Positions 25,460-35,238 of a stretch of DNA of 64,000 nucleotides are shown here, piece by piece; within the stretch, counting starts at the first letter, position 1, and each line of letters starts with the position of its first letter. Location: assembly GCF_000972785.3 (NCBI RefSeq), contig NZ_CP011253.3, forward strand, positions 1,984,001-2,048,000, written 5' to 3'. The translations under genes were made by a program, and so were the position numbers. The notes under the pieces were generated by a model. It was not told the origin of the DNA. It saw only the letters and a program-made list of their open reading frames with translations, and searched no databases. The DNA is from Pandoraea oxalativorans (GTDB lineage: Bacteria; Pseudomonadota; Gammaproteobacteria; Burkholderiales; Burkholderiaceae).

Positions 25460-26320
25460 ATGAATGCGAACGTTCGCGACACATCCAACACCACGCCGCC
25501 TGTCGACGCGCCGCAGCGATCGGACAGCGCGCGCGATGTCGCTCAGGTCTCCCCGGCTGCATCGGCTGCTCAGGCCGTGCAGGGTGGCGTGAGCGCCGGG
25601 GCGTCGCCGACCTTCAGTCCGCTGTACCAGCAGATCAAGGGGCTCATTACCCAGAGCCTGCAAGCCGGCGAATGGAAGCCCGGCGAAATCATTCCCAGCG
25701 AAGTCGATCTGGCAGGCCGCTACAAGGTCAGCCAGGGAACGGTGCGCAAGGCCATCGACGAGCTGGCGGCCGAGAACCTGCTGGTGCGCCGTCAGGGCCG
25801 CGGCACGTTCGTCGCTACCCATCATGAAGACCGGGTGCAGTTCCGGTTTCTGCGTCTCGCGCCCGACTCGGGCGAACCCCATCACCCGCCCAGTCGCCTG
25901 ATCGAGTGCCGCCGTATGCGCGCACCGGCGGAAATCGCACGTCAGCTGGATCTGCGTGCCGGCGACGGCGTGATTCTCATCCGCCGCATGATGGATTTCT
26001 CGGACCGTCCGACGGTGCTCGACGAAATCTGGTTGCCCGGGTCGCTGTTCCGTGGGTTGACGGCGGAAAAGCTCAATGAATACAAGGGGCCGATGTACGG
26101 CCTGTTCGAAGACGAATTCGGTACGCGCATGATCCGCGCCGTGGAGAAAGTCCGCGCCGTGGCCGCAGACGACATGACGGCGGATCTGCTGAAGGTGCCG
26201 AAGGGTTTTCCTCTCCTGAGTGTGGAGCGCGTTTCCTACACTTATGGAGATAAACCGGTGGAAGTGCGCCGGGGTTGGTATGTCACCACGGAACATCATT
26301 ACCAGAACGAACTAAGTTAA
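25460..26320 (+). CDS. GntR family transcriptional regulator, HutC subfamily
   Basis: A 286-residue repressor-type regulator. After a disordered N-terminus of about 50 residues comes the winged HTH: PLYQQIKGLITQSLQAGEWKPGE followed by IIPSEVDLAGRYKVSQGTVRKAIDELAAENLLVRRQGRGTF. The C-terminal UTRA domain (about 130-286) binds a small effector, as in HutC. The ATG at 25460 is the first plausible start after the operator. It sits between mdh and the sdh-gltA block, and an analogous gene occupies this place in related genera, so control of TCA genes is likely. The effector is unknown. Confidence 0.88.
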   Translation: MNANVRDTSNTTPPVDAPQRSDSARDVAQVSPAASAAQAVQGGVSAGASPTFSPLYQQIKGLITQSLQAGEWKPGEIIPSEVDLAGRYKVSQGTVRKAIDELAAENLLVRRQGRGTFVATHHEDRVQFRFLRLAPDSGEPHHPPSRLIECRRMRAPAEIARQLDLRAGDGVILIRRMMDFSDRPTVLDEIWLPGSLFRGLTAEKLNEYKGPMYGLFEDEFGTRMIRAVEKVRAVAADDMTADLLKVPKGFPLLSVERVSYTYGDKPVEVRRGWYVTTEHHYQNELS

Positions 26321-26464
26321 AGACGAAGTCGGGTCTGACGTGAATTTGTTGAGAGGGTAGGGCGACTTTTCCCAGGGATGCGCCGGTGTCGTGGCCGGCA
26401 AATGCCTGAAAGTCGAGGCTTGGGGGCGGCGTGTCGTGCGCCGTTGGCAGGAATTTCCGGAGCG

Positions 26465-26495
26465 TTGGAACCGGTATGGTGCAATGCACTAGAAT
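26465..26495 (+). promoter_or_regulatory. Possible promoter of the sdh operon
   Basis: TTGGAA at 26465-26470 and TAGAAT at 26490-26495 are spaced 19 bp, upstream of sdhC. A small dyad GTGCA-A-TGCAC (26479-26489) lies between them and could be an operator. The spacing is longer than ideal. Confidence 0.3.
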
Positions 26496-26538
26496 CGGCG
26501 CTAAAATCCGGGGCTGATGTAACTACATGGGGTCTAGC

Positions 26539-26952
26539 ATGGCTGAAGTGGTAAAAAAAGAGCGGCCAGTCTACAGGAATATCGGTATCGGACAGATTGT
26601 CACGTACCGTCTCCCGCCGGCTGGTATCGTTTCGATCCTGCACCGTATTAGCGGTGTCATCTTGTTCCTTCTGTTGCCGTTCGCGCTGTATTTGTTCGAA
26701 CAGAGCCTCACGTCGGAACTGACCTTCGAAACGCTTCGAAGCGTCGCCTCCAACTGGTTTGTCAAACTCGTCATCCTGGCGTTGTCGTGGGGCTTTCTGC
26801 ACCACTTCTGTGCCGGCGTGCGCCACCTGCGCATGGACTTCAATCACGACGCAGTGAGCAAGGAAGGCGGCAAGAATTCGGCAGTGGTCGTGCTGGCCGT
26901 GTCGCTGGTGCTGACGCTGGCCGTCGCCCTCAAGCTGTTCGGAGCGTTCTAA
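26539..26952 (+). CDS. sdhC: Succinate dehydrogenase cytochrome b556 subunit
   Basis: A 137-residue membrane anchor of respiratory complex II. HRISGVILFLLLPFALYLF is the first membrane helix with the family's HRxSG quinone-site motif. WFVKLVILALSWGFLHHFCAGVRHLRMD is the second, with the haem-b His at about 88. A third helix, VVVLAVSLVLTLAVALKLF, ends the protein. The ATG at 26539 has GGGG six bases upstream; an in-frame ATG twelve bases earlier overlaps it. First gene of sdhCDABE; its stop is one base from sdhD. Confidence 0.95.
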   Translation: MAEVVKKERPVYRNIGIGQIVTYRLPPAGIVSILHRISGVILFLLLPFALYLFEQSLTSELTFETLRSVASNWFVKLVILALSWGFLHHFCAGVRHLRMDFNHDAVSKEGGKNSAVVVLAVSLVLTLAVALKLFGAF

Positions 26953-26953
26953 G

Positions 26954-27319
26954 ATGGCACAGAACAATATCGGTTCCAAGCGCCTGGTCGTCGGCGCCCA
27001 CTACGGCCTGCGCGACTGGATTGCGCAGCGCATGACCGCAGTGATCATGGCCGTGTACACGGTGATCCTGCTGGTGTGGTTCTTCACTGCCAAGAACTTC
27101 TCCTACGAAGGCTGGGCCGGCATCTTCTCGCATCAATGGATGAAGTTGGCCACGTTCGTTACGCTGCTCGCGCTGTTCTATCACGCGTGGGTCGGCATTC
27201 GCGACATCTGGATGGACTACGTCAAGCCCGTCAGTGTGCGACTGGCGCTGTATGCGCTGACGATCGTCTGGCTGCTGGCTTGTGCCGGCTACGCCGCGCA
27301 GATTTTGTGGAGAGTGTAA
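26954..27319 (+). CDS. sdhD: Succinate dehydrogenase hydrophobic membrane anchor subunit
   Basis: A 121-residue partner of SdhC. GLRDWIAQRMTAVIMAVYTVILLVWFF is helix one. LATFVTLLALFYHAWVGIRDIWMDYVKP carries the second haem ligand His and the quinone-site Asp/Tyr. LALYALTIVWLLACAGYAAQIL is helix three. It begins one base after sdhC and ends three bases before the sdhA start, so translation is coupled. Confidence 0.95.
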   Translation: MAQNNIGSKRLVVGAHYGLRDWIAQRMTAVIMAVYTVILLVWFFTAKNFSYEGWAGIFSHQWMKLATFVTLLALFYHAWVGIRDIWMDYVKPVSVRLALYALTIVWLLACAGYAAQILWRV

Positions 27320-27322
27320 AGA

Positions 27323-29098
27323 ATGGCTGCAATTAAAAATTCGCTGCCGCGCCGCCGCTTTGACGTCGTCATCGTGGGCGCAGGTGGTTCGGGCATGCGC
27401 GCTTCGCTGCAACTGGCCAAGGCCGGTCTGTCGGTGGCGGTGCTGTCCAAGGTGTTCCCCACCCGTTCGCATACCGTGGCCGCTCAGGGCGGCATTGGCG
27501 CTTCGCTCGGCAACATGAGCGAAGACAACTGGCATTACCACTTCTACGACACCATCAAGGGCTCCGACTGGCTCGGCGACCAGGATGCGATCGAGTTCAT
27601 GTGCCGTCAGGCACCGAACGCCGTCTACGAGCTGGAACACTTCGGCATGCCGTTCGACCGTAACCCGGACGGCACGATTTACCAGCGCCCGTTCGGCGGC
27701 CATACGGCCAACTACGGCGAAAAGCCCGTCCAGCGCGCTTGCGCGGCTGCTGACCGTACCGGTCACGCCCTGCTGCACACGCTGTACCAGCAAAACGTCG
27801 CTGCCAAGACCCACTTCTTCGTGGAGTGGATGGCGCTCGACCTGATCCGCAACGAAGAGGGCGATGTCCTCGGCGTGTCGGCACTGGAACTCGAAACCGG
27901 CGAAGTCTACCTGCTCGAAGGCAAGTGCACGTTGTTCGCGACCGGCGGTGCCGGCCGTGTGTACGCCGCTTCGACCAACGCGTTCATCAACACCGGTGAC
28001 GGTCTGGGCATGGCTGCGCGTGCAGGCATTCCGCTCGAAGACATGGAGTTCTGGCAATTCCACCCGACCGGCGTGGCCGGCGCGGGCGTGCTGATCACCG
28101 AAGGTGTGCGCGGCGAAGGCGGTATTCTGCGCAACTCGAACGGCGAGCGTTTCATGGAACGTTACGCCCCGACGCTGAAGGACCTGGCGCCGCGTGACTT
28201 CGTGTCGCGTTCGATGGACCAGGAAATCAAGGAAGGCCGTGGCTGCGGCCCGAATGGCGACTACGTGCTGCTCGACCTCTCGCACATCGGTGCCGAGACG
28301 ATCATGAAGCGCCTGCCGTCGATTCGCGAAATCGCACTGAAGTTCGCCAACGTCGACGCGATCAAGGAACCGATCCCCGTCGTGCCGACCATCCACTATC
28401 AAATGGGCGGTATTCCGACGAACTACAACGGTCAGGTCGTGCTGCAGAAGGACGGCTCGTCGGTGCCCGTCAACGGCTTCTATGCTGTGGGCGAGTGCTC
28501 GTGCGTGTCGGTCCACGGTGCCAACCGTCTGGGTACGAACTCGCTGCTCGACCTCGTGGTGTTCGGCCGTGCCGCCGGTAACCACATCGTCGACTTCGTC
28601 AAGAACCACGGCGACCACAAGCCGCTGCCCGCCGATGCCGGCGACAATGCGCTGGCGCGCCTCGGCCGTCTGGAAGCCTCCAGCTCGGGCGAGTACGCAC
28701 AGGACATCGCCAACGACATCCGCGCGACGATGCAAAAGCACGCTGGCGTGTTCCGCACCTCGGAGCTGCTCAAGGAAGGCGTGGACGAGATCAAGCAAGT
28801 GGCCGAGCGCGTGTCGCACGTCCACCTGAAGGATAAGTCGAAGGTGTTCAACACGGCGCGTATGGAAGCGCTGGAAGTCGACAACCTGATCGAAGTGGCC
28901 AAGGCCACCATGATCGCAGCGGAAGCCCGTAAGGAAAGCCGCGGTGCGCACGCACACAGCGACTACCCGGAGCGCGACGACGCCAACTGGATGCGCCACT
29001 CGCTGTTCTTTAGCGAAGGCAACCGTCTGGATTACAAGCCGGTGCAGATGAAGCCGCTGACCGTCGACTCGGTTCCGCCCAAGGCGCGGACGTTCTAA
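27323..29098 (+). CDS. sdhA: Succinate dehydrogenase flavoprotein subunit
   Basis: A 591-residue catalytic subunit that oxidises succinate to fumarate. The dinucleotide fold VVIVGAGGSGMRASLQLA starts at about 15. His50 in FPTRSHTVAAQGG is the covalent FAD site. Further on are the substrate-binding HxxxTGxxGAG region (WQFHPTGVAGAGVLITEGVRGEGG), RDFVSRSMDQEI, and SVHGANRLGTNSLLDLVVFGRAAG. Complete at both ends. Third gene of sdhCDABE. Confidence 0.98.
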   Translation: MAAIKNSLPRRRFDVVIVGAGGSGMRASLQLAKAGLSVAVLSKVFPTRSHTVAAQGGIGASLGNMSEDNWHYHFYDTIKGSDWLGDQDAIEFMCRQAPNAVYELEHFGMPFDRNPDGTIYQRPFGGHTANYGEKPVQRACAAADRTGHALLHTLYQQNVAAKTHFFVEWMALDLIRNEEGDVLGVSALELETGEVYLLEGKCTLFATGGAGRVYAASTNAFINTGDGLGMAARAGIPLEDMEFWQFHPTGVAGAGVLITEGVRGEGGILRNSNGERFMERYAPTLKDLAPRDFVSRSMDQEIKEGRGCGPNGDYVLLDLSHIGAETIMKRLPSIREIALKFANVDAIKEPIPVVPTIHYQMGGIPTNYNGQVVLQKDGSSVPVNGFYAVGECSCVSVHGANRLGTNSLLDLVVFGRAAGNHIVDFVKNHGDHKPLPADAGDNALARLGRLEASSSGEYAQDIANDIRATMQKHAGVFRTSELLKEGVDEIKQVAERVSHVHLKDKSKVFNTARMEALEVDNLIEVAKATMIAAEARKESRGAHAHSDYPERDDANWMRHSLFFSEGNRLDYKPVQMKPLTVDSVPPKARTF

Positions 29099-29113
29099 GG
29101 GATTCGCAAGATC

Positions 29114-29815
29114 ATGAAACGCATTTTTGAAGTCTACCGCTACGATCCGGACAAGGATGCCGCACCGTACATGCAGACCTACGAGGTCGAACTCGACGGT
29201 CACGAGCGTATGCTGCTCGACGCATTGGTGAAGCTCAAGAAGATCGACGAAGGCATCGCTTTCCGCCGCTCGTGCCGCGAAGGCGTGTGCGGTTCGGACG
29301 CCATGAACATCAACGGCAAGAATGGTCTGGCCTGCCTGACCAACATGAACGATCTGCCGAACAAGATCGTGCTCAAGCCGTTGCCGGGTCTGCCCGTCAT
29401 TCGCGACCTGATCGTCGACATGACGCACTTCTTCAACCAGTACCACTCGATCAAGCCGTACCTGATCAACCCCGAGCCGGCACCGGAGAAGGAACGTCTT
29501 CAGTCGCCCGAGCAGCGTGATGAGCTCGATGGTCTGTACGAGTGTATTCTGTGCGCATCGTGCTCGACGTCGTGCCCGAGCTTCTGGTGGAACCCGGACA
29601 AGTTCGTCGGCCCGGCCGGTCTGCTCCAGGCTTACCGCTTCATCGCGGACAGCCGCGACACGGCGACCAGCGAGCGTCTGGACAATCTGGAAGATCCGTA
29701 CCGCCTGTTCCGCTGCCACACGATCATGAACTGCGTGGATGTGTGCCCGAAGGGTCTGAACCCGACGAAGGCCATCGGCAAGATCAAGGAGCTGATGGTG
29801 CGTCGCGCCGTCTGA
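29114..29815 (+). CDS. sdhB: Succinate dehydrogenase iron-sulfur subunit
   Basis: A 233-residue electron-transfer subunit linking the flavin to the quinone. The [2Fe-2S] cysteines are in SCREGVCGSDAMN (54, 59) and at 74. CILCASCSTSCPSFWWN and CHTIMNCVDVCPKGLNP hold the [4Fe-4S] and [3Fe-4S] ligands. It follows sdhA by 15 bp. Confidence 0.98.
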   Translation: MKRIFEVYRYDPDKDAAPYMQTYEVELDGHERMLLDALVKLKKIDEGIAFRRSCREGVCGSDAMNINGKNGLACLTNMNDLPNKIVLKPLPGLPVIRDLIVDMTHFFNQYHSIKPYLINPEPAPEKERLQSPEQRDELDGLYECILCASCSTSCPSFWWNPDKFVGPAGLLQAYRFIADSRDTATSERLDNLEDPYRLFRCHTIMNCVDVCPKGLNPTKAIGKIKELMVRRAV

Positions 29816-29825
29816 CCCAACGATC

Positions 29826-30098
29826 ATGCCGGATATCAATCACCAGTCCGATCCGGTCAAACGTGCCCGCCTGCGCTGGCGGGCACGCCGCGGTTTGCTG
29901 GAAAACGACCTCATTCTCGAACGATTCTTCGCCAAGTACGAAGCTTCGCTGACTGACGAGGATGTGGGCGCCCTCACGAAGCTGCTCGATTTGAGCGACA
30001 ACGATTTGATGGATCTGCTGCTAGCGCGTAAAGAGCCCGAGGCGGATCTGGACGGGCCGGACGTGCAGCGCCTGCTGGCGCTTTTGCGTGCCGTGTAG
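29826..30098 (+). CDS. sdhE: FAD assembly factor SdhE
   Basis: A 90-residue protein that promotes covalent flavin attachment to SdhA. The conserved surface motif appears as ARRGLLENDLILERFF (RGxxExD), followed by the acidic helix LLDLSDNDLMDLLLARKEP. Placed 10 bp after sdhB, so flavinylation factor and target are co-expressed. Confidence 0.95.
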   Translation: MPDINHQSDPVKRARLRWRARRGLLENDLILERFFAKYEASLTDEDVGALTKLLDLSDNDLMDLLLARKEPEADLDGPDVQRLLALLRAV

Positions 30099-30127
30099 GG
30101 GTTTTGGAATTTTTTTGAGGAAGCGAT

Positions 30128-31429
30128 ATGACTCCGTCTGATGTTAAAGCCACCCTATCTTTCTCCGACGATTCGCCCAGCGTAGAGCTGCCGATTTATC
30201 AGGGAACGATGGGCCCGGATGTGATTGACATCCGCAAGCTGTACGGCCAGACCGGCAAATTCACGTATGACCCCGGCTTCATGTCGACGGCGTCGTGCAA
30301 TTCGGCCATCACCTACATCGATGGCGACAAGGGCGAGCTGCTGTACCGCGGCTACCCGATCGAGCAGTTAGCCACCCACTGCGACTTCCTCGAGACCTCG
30401 TACCTGCTGCTCAAGGGCGAACTGCCGAACGCCGAGCAAAAGAAGGAATTCGTCGACACGGTGACCCGTCACACGATGGTTCACGAGCAGATGAACTTCT
30501 TCTTCCGTGGCTTCCGTCGCGACGCTCACCCGATGGCCGTGCTGACGGGTTCGGTGGGCGCGCTGTCGGCGTTCTACCACGACTCGCTCGACATCAATAA
30601 CCCGAACCACCGCGAAGTCTCGGCGATTCGTCTGATCGCCAAGCTGCCGACGCTCGTCGCCATGGCGTACAAGTACAGCATCGGTCAGCCGTTCGTGTAC
30701 CCGAGCAACGACTTGTCGTACAGCGCGAACTTCATGCGCATGATGTTCGCCAACCCGTGCGAAGAGTACAAGGTCAACGACGTGCTGGTGCGCGCACTCG
30801 ACCGTATCCTGATCCTGCACGCCGATCACGAGCAGAACGCTTCGACGTCGACCGTCCGTCTGGCCGGTTCGTCGGGTGCGAACCCGTTCGCCTGTATCGC
30901 TGCCGGTATCGCATGTCTGTGGGGCCCGGCGCACGGTGGTGCGAACGAAGCCGCGCTGAACATGCTCGAGCAGATCGGTTCGCCGGACAAGATCCCCGAA
31001 TTCATCAAGCAGGTGAAGGACAAGAACTCGGGCGTGAAGCTGATGGGCTTCGGTCACCGCGTGTACAAGAACTACGATCCGCGTGCCAAGCTGATGCGCG
31101 AGACGTGCTACGAAGTGCTCAACGAACTGGGCCTGCACGACGACCCGCTGTTCAAGTTGGCCATGCAGCTCGAGAAGATCGCTCTGGAAGACGAATACTT
31201 CGTGTCGCGCAAACTGTACCCGAACGTCGACTTCTACTCGGGCATCGTTCAGCGCGCGCTGGGTATCCCGACGTCGATGTTTACCTGCATCTTCGCGTTG
31301 GCCCGTACCGTGGGTTGGATCGCGCAGTGGAACGAAATGATCGGCGAGCCGGATCAGAAGATCGGCCGTCCGCGTCAGCTGTTCATCGGTCACACGCCGC
31401 GCGAAGTCGCGCCGATCGACAAGCGCTAA
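30128..31429 (+). CDS. gltA: Citrate synthase (type II, hexameric)
   Basis: A 433-residue citrate synthase that condenses oxaloacetate and acetyl-CoA. The catalytic residues are recognisable in [35 protein letters not shown] (His), [17 protein letters not shown] (His and Arg) and [15 protein letters not shown] (Asp). The length and N-terminal extension with [29 protein letters not shown] match the NADH-regulated hexameric enzymes of Gram-negatives. It begins 29 bp after sdhE and is probably the last gene of the operon. Confidence 0.98.
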   Translation: MTPSDVKATLSFSDDSPSVELPIYQGTMGPDVIDIRKLYGQTGKFTYDPGFMSTASCNSAITYIDGDKGELLYRGYPIEQLATHCDFLETSYLLLKGELPNAEQKKEFVDTVTRHTMVHEQMNFFFRGFRRDAHPMAVLTGSVGALSAFYHDSLDINNPNHREVSAIRLIAKLPTLVAMAYKYSIGQPFVYPSNDLSYSANFMRMMFANPCEEYKVNDVLVRALDRILILHADHEQNASTSTVRLAGSSGANPFACIAAGIACLWGPAHGGANEAALNMLEQIGSPDKIPEFIKQVKDKNSGVKLMGFGHRVYKNYDPRAKLMRETCYEVLNELGLHDDPLFKLAMQLEKIALEDEYFVSRKLYPNVDFYSGIVQRALGIPTSMFTCIFALARTVGWIAQWNEMIGEPDQKIGRPRQLFIGHTPREVAPIDKR

Positions 31430-31444
31430 GCCTGTCGAGGCGTC

Positions 31445-31498
31445 CGGCACGGCCCCCGCTTGCCGTGCCGACACCGCAACCTTGCCGAAACGGCAAGG
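31445..31498 (+). terminator. Two hairpins downstream of gltA (possible Rho-type end)
   Basis: CGGCACGGC (31445-31453) pairs with GCCGTGCCG (31462-31470). CCTTGCCG (31480-31487) pairs with CGGCAAGG (31491-31498) around AAA. Both are stable but lack a U tract, so this is not a standard intrinsic terminator. They may stabilise the 3' end of the sdh-gltA transcript. The rest of the gap to leuC holds no gene; CATAAT at 31645-31650 could be a -10 box for leuC. Confidence 0.4.
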
Positions 31499-31712
31499 CG
31501 GTGCGGCCCGCAACGAGCCCTCGTTGCGCTATATTCGAATACACGGCACAAGCTGCCGTGATTCGCACAAATCCCCGGTTCATCGTGCGTTTACCGCCCG
31601 GTTTCCCGGGGATTTCGTATTCCGCCGGCGCGAAAGCGCTATGGCATAATCAAAAGTTCACAGAACCGTAATTTGCGTTCTCAGAACACTATTTCGCCCC
31701 CGCGTTTTTATC

Positions 31713-33122
31713 ATGGCCAAGACGCTGTATGACAAGTTGTGGGATGCACACGTCGTGCATACCGAGGACGATGGCACGACCGTGCTTTACATCGACCGTC
31801 ATCTGTTGCATGAGGTGACCAGTCCGCAGGCGTTTGAGGGCCTAAAACTCGCGCAGCGTCCGGTCTGGCGTTTGTCCGCCAACCTCGCGGTGTCGGACCA
31901 CAACGTGCCGACCACCGACCGCACGCAAGGCATTGCCGATCCGGTCTCGCGTTTGCAAGTCGATACGCTCGACGCGAACTGTGACAACTACGGCATCACC
32001 CAATTTAAGATGAACGACGTCCGTCAGGGCATCGTGCACGTGATCGGGCCGGAGCAGGGCGCGACCTTGCCCGGCATGACGGTGGTTTGCGGCGACTCGC
32101 ATACGTCCACACACGGCGCTTTCGGCGCATTGGCGTTCGGTATCGGCACGTCGGAAGTCGAACACACGCTCGCGACGCAGACCTTGCTCATGAAGAAGAG
32201 CAAGAACATGCTCGTGAAGGTCGAAGGCACGCTGCCGCGCGGTTGCTCGGCGAAGGACATCGTGCTGGCCGTCATCGGCAAGATCGGCACGGCTGGCGGC
32301 ACGGGCTACACGATCGAGTTCGCAGGTTCGGCGATTCGCTCGCTCACGATGGAAGGTCGCATGACGGTGTGCAACATGGCGATCGAAGCCGGTGCGCGCG
32401 CGGGTCTGGTGGGCGTTGACGATACGACCATCAACTACGTGAAGGGTCGTCCGTTTGCGCCGACCGGCGTGGAGTTTCAGCAAGCCGAAGCCTACTGGCG
32501 CGGCTTCCATACCGATGCCGGTGCCGAGTTCGACCACGTGGTCGAGATCGACGCGAGCACGCTGCGTCCGCAGGTGAGCTGGGGGACGTCGCCGGAGATG
32601 GTCGTGAGCATCGAAGATCGCGTGCCGGATCCCGAGAAGGAAAAGGACCCGGTCAAGCGCAGCGCCATGGAGCGCGCGCTCGAGTACATGGCGCTGACGC
32701 CGGACACCCCGATGTCGAGCATCAATGTCGACAAGGTGTTCATCGGTTCGTGCACCAACTCGCGCATCGAAGACATTCGTGCGGCGGCTTATGTGGTGAA
32801 GAAGCTCGGTCGACGCGTGGCGTCGAACGTGCGTCTGGCGATGGTGGTGCCGGGCTCGGGGCTGGTCAAGCATCAGGCAGAGCAGGAAGGGCTGGATCAG
32901 GTCTTCAAGGCCGCCGGTTTCGAGTGGCGCGAGCCGGGCTGCTCGATGTGTCTGGCGATGAACGCCGACCGTCTGGAGTCGGGCGAGCGTTGCGCTTCCA
33001 CGTCGAATCGTAACTTCGAAGGCCGTCAGGGCGCGGGTGGACGTACCCACCTGGTGAGCCCGGCGATGGCGGCTGCGGCTGCCATCGAAGGCCATTTCGT
33101 CGACGTGCGTCGCCTCGTCTGA
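31713..33122 (+). CDS. leuC: 3-isopropylmalate dehydratase large subunit
   Basis: A 469-residue aconitase-superfamily subunit that isomerises 2- to 3-isopropylmalate with LeuD in leucine synthesis. The Fe-S cysteines are in [17 protein letters not shown] and [11 protein letters not shown], with substrate residues in [28 protein letters not shown]. Full length. First gene of a leu run; a lipoprotein gene separates it from leuD. Confidence 0.98.
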   Translation: MAKTLYDKLWDAHVVHTEDDGTTVLYIDRHLLHEVTSPQAFEGLKLAQRPVWRLSANLAVSDHNVPTTDRTQGIADPVSRLQVDTLDANCDNYGITQFKMNDVRQGIVHVIGPEQGATLPGMTVVCGDSHTSTHGAFGALAFGIGTSEVEHTLATQTLLMKKSKNMLVKVEGTLPRGCSAKDIVLAVIGKIGTAGGTGYTIEFAGSAIRSLTMEGRMTVCNMAIEAGARAGLVGVDDTTINYVKGRPFAPTGVEFQQAEAYWRGFHTDAGAEFDHVVEIDASTLRPQVSWGTSPEMVVSIEDRVPDPEKEKDPVKRSAMERALEYMALTPDTPMSSINVDKVFIGSCTNSRIEDIRAAAYVVKKLGRRVASNVRLAMVVPGSGLVKHQAEQEGLDQVFKAAGFEWREPGCSMCLAMNADRLESGERCASTSNRNFEGRQGAGGRTHLVSPAMAAAAAIEGHFVDVRRLV

Positions 33123-33177
33123 CGGGCAAGCATCGATTTATCCGTTGTCGGCCATTTTCTTTGATAGAGACAAGACC

Positions 33178-33306
33178 ATGAAGAAACTGTGGATGCTGAT
33201 CGGTGCGGTGCTGCTGTTGGGCGTGGCGGGTTGCAACACGATGGCGGGCCTCGGCAGAGACACGCAAGCCGCTGGCTCGGCGCTCGAAAACGCCGCGAAG
33301 AAGTGA
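33178..33306 (+). CDS. Entericidin A/B family lipoprotein
   Basis: A 42-residue lipoprotein precursor. MKKLWMLIGAVLLLGVAGC ends in the lipobox VAGC, so Cys19 would be acylated and the 24-residue mature peptide anchored in the envelope. The mature part, NTMAGLGRDTQAAGSALENAAKK, has the amphipathic helix of entericidins (compare the GxGxDxxxxGxxxxxxA pattern). In enterobacteria entericidin B is a bacteriolytic stress lipoprotein with entericidin A as antidote; only one copy is present here. It lies 55 bp after leuC and 119 bp before leuD. Confidence 0.85.
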   Translation: MKKLWMLIGAVLLLGVAGCNTMAGLGRDTQAAGSALENAAKK

Positions 33307-33425
33307 TGCGACGGTGTGCGTCGCGCGGGCAGACGCCTGGCACGCACACCTATAAATTTCCGGTTTGACGGCCCGCCATACACGCGGCAGGCCGCGGCCG
33401 AACTGTTTTGATCAGGTGGTTCGTG

Positions 33426-34076
33426 ATGGAAAAATTTACCGTCCATACGGGGTTGGTGGCACCGCTGGATCGCGAAAACGTCGATACCGACGCGATCATC
33501 CCCAAGCAATTCCTGAAGTCGATCAAGCGCACGGGTTTCGGCCCGAACCTGTTCGACGAGTGGCGTTATCTCGATGTCGGTCAGCCGGGCCAGGATTGCA
33601 GCACGCGTCCGCTCAACCCGAATTTCGTGCTGAACCAGCCGCGCTTCCAGGGCGCGACCGTGCTGCTCGCACGCAAGAACTTCGGCTGTGGCAGCTCGCG
33701 TGAGCACGCCCCGTGGGCATTGCAGCAATACGGTTTCCGTGCCGTGATCGCGCCGAGCTTCGCCGACATCTTCTTCAACAACTGCTACAAGAACGGGCTG
33801 CTGCCGATCGCGCTGTCCGAGATGCAGGTCGACCATCTGTTCAACGAGACGGCTGCGTTTAACGGCTATCAGTTGACCATCGATCTGGACAAGCAGGCGG
33901 TCATTACGGCCGACGGTCGCGCTTATGAGTTCGACATCGCACCGTTTCGCAAGTACTGCCTGTTGAACGGTTTCGACGATATCGGCCTGACGCTGCGTCA
34001 CGCCGACAAGATTCGCGCCTATGAGGCCGAGCGGCTTGCCAAGCAGCCGTGGCTCGCAACGCGTTTGCCGGGCTGA
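33426..34076 (+). CDS. leuD: 3-isopropylmalate dehydratase small subunit
   Basis: A 216-residue swivel-domain partner of Leu[20 protein letters not shown] and the loop [20 protein letters not shown] are the family hallmarks. The ATG at 33426 starts MEKFTVHTG, the common N-terminus. Confidence 0.97.
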   Translation: MEKFTVHTGLVAPLDRENVDTDAIIPKQFLKSIKRTGFGPNLFDEWRYLDVGQPGQDCSTRPLNPNFVLNQPRFQGATVLLARKNFGCGSSREHAPWALQQYGFRAVIAPSFADIFFNNCYKNGLLPIALSEMQVDHLFNETAAFNGYQLTIDLDKQAVITADGRAYEFDIAPFRKYCLLNGFDDIGLTLRHADKIRAYEAERLAKQPWLATRLPG

Positions 34077-34110
34077 GTCCCGCGCTGCTGAGCACATCCA
34101 AGGAGATTGC

Positions 34111-35178
34111 ATGAAAATCGCTGTGTTGCCGGGTGACGGCATTGGTCCGGAAATCGTGACGGAAGCCGTCAATGTGCTTAACGCGCTTGGCGAGAAGTTC
34201 GAGATGGAAGAGGCGCCGGTGGGCGGTGCGGGCTATGAGGCGGCGGGGCATCCGCTGCCGGACGCCACGCTCAAGCTGGCCAAGGAAGCCGACGCCATCC
34301 TGTTCGGGGCTGTGGGCGACTGGAAGTACGACTCGCTGGAGCGCGCGCTGCGTCCCGAGCAGGCGATTCTGGGGCTGCGCAAGCACCTTCAGCTGTTCGC
34401 CAACTTCCGTCCGGCCATTCTGTACAAGGAACTGGCCGACGCGTCGAGCCTGAAGCCGGAGATCGTCGCCGGTCTGGATATCCTGATCATTCGCGAGCTG
34501 AACGGCGACATTTACTTCGGTCAGCCCAAGGGCTTCCGTCAATCGCCGGATGGGGCTTTCGAAGGTGCGCGCGAAGGTTTTGATACCATGCGCTATAGCG
34601 TGCCCGAAGTGGAACGTATCGCGCACGTGGCTTTTCAGGCTGCGGCCAAGCGCGACAAGCGTCTTTGCTCGGTGGACAAGGCCAATGTGCTGGAGACGTC
34701 GCAACTGTGGCGCGACACGATGATCGAGGTCGCGAAGCAGTATCCGGAGGTCGAGCTTTCGCATATGTACGTCGACAATGCCGCGATGCAACTGGTCAAG
34801 GCACCTAAGAACTTCGACGTGGTGGTGACGGGTAACATGTTCGGCGATATCCTGTCGGACGAGGCCGCGATGCTCACGGGGTCGATCGGCATGCTGCCGT
34901 CGGCTTCGCTGGATGCCAATAACAAGGGGTTGTACGAGCCGTCGCACGGTTCGGCCCCCGATATCGCCGGAAAGGGCGTGGCCAACCCGTTGGCGACGAT
35001 CCTGTCGGCTGCCATGATGCTGCGTTACACACTGGGTCGTGCCGAACAGGCCGACCGTATCGAAAACGCTGTGAAGAAGGTGCTGGCGCAGGGGTTGCGC
35101 ACGCCCGACATCTGGCAGGAAGGCGCGACCAAGGTCGGTACGCGCGAAATGGGCGCAGCAGTGGTTGCTGCGCTATAA
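34111..35178 (+). CDS. leuB: 3-isopropylmalate dehydrogenase
   Basis: A 355-residue NAD-dependent dehydrogenase that oxidatively decarboxylates 3-isopropylmalate. It begins [31 protein letters not shown] and the metal-binding [26 protein letters not shown] are visible, with the NAD site in [31 protein letters not shown]. The ATG has AAGGAG at good spacing. It follows leuD by 34 bp. Confidence 0.98.
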   Translation: MKIAVLPGDGIGPEIVTEAVNVLNALGEKFEMEEAPVGGAGYEAAGHPLPDATLKLAKEADAILFGAVGDWKYDSLERALRPEQAILGLRKHLQLFANFRPAILYKELADASSLKPEIVAGLDILIIRELNGDIYFGQPKGFRQSPDGAFEGAREGFDTMRYSVPEVERIAHVAFQAAAKRDKRLCSVDKANVLETSQLWRDTMIEVAKQYPEVELSHMYVDNAAMQLVKAPKNFDVVVTGNMFGDILSDEAAMLTGSIGMLPSASLDANNKGLYEPSHGSAPDIAGKGVANPLATILSAAMMLRYTLGRAEQADRIENAVKKVLAQGLRTPDIWQEGATKVGTREMGAAVVAAL

Positions 35179-35238
35179 CGTTGACGGGGCGTCGGGAGAC
35201 GCCCCTCGGCGCAATTGCAACGATAAGAGAGTGGATAA

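Noticed and set aside
26930..29839. Minus-strand frame of about 970 residues opposite sdhA/sdhB
   Set aside because: Antisense to highly conserved subunits; long only because the third-position GC bias removes stop codons.
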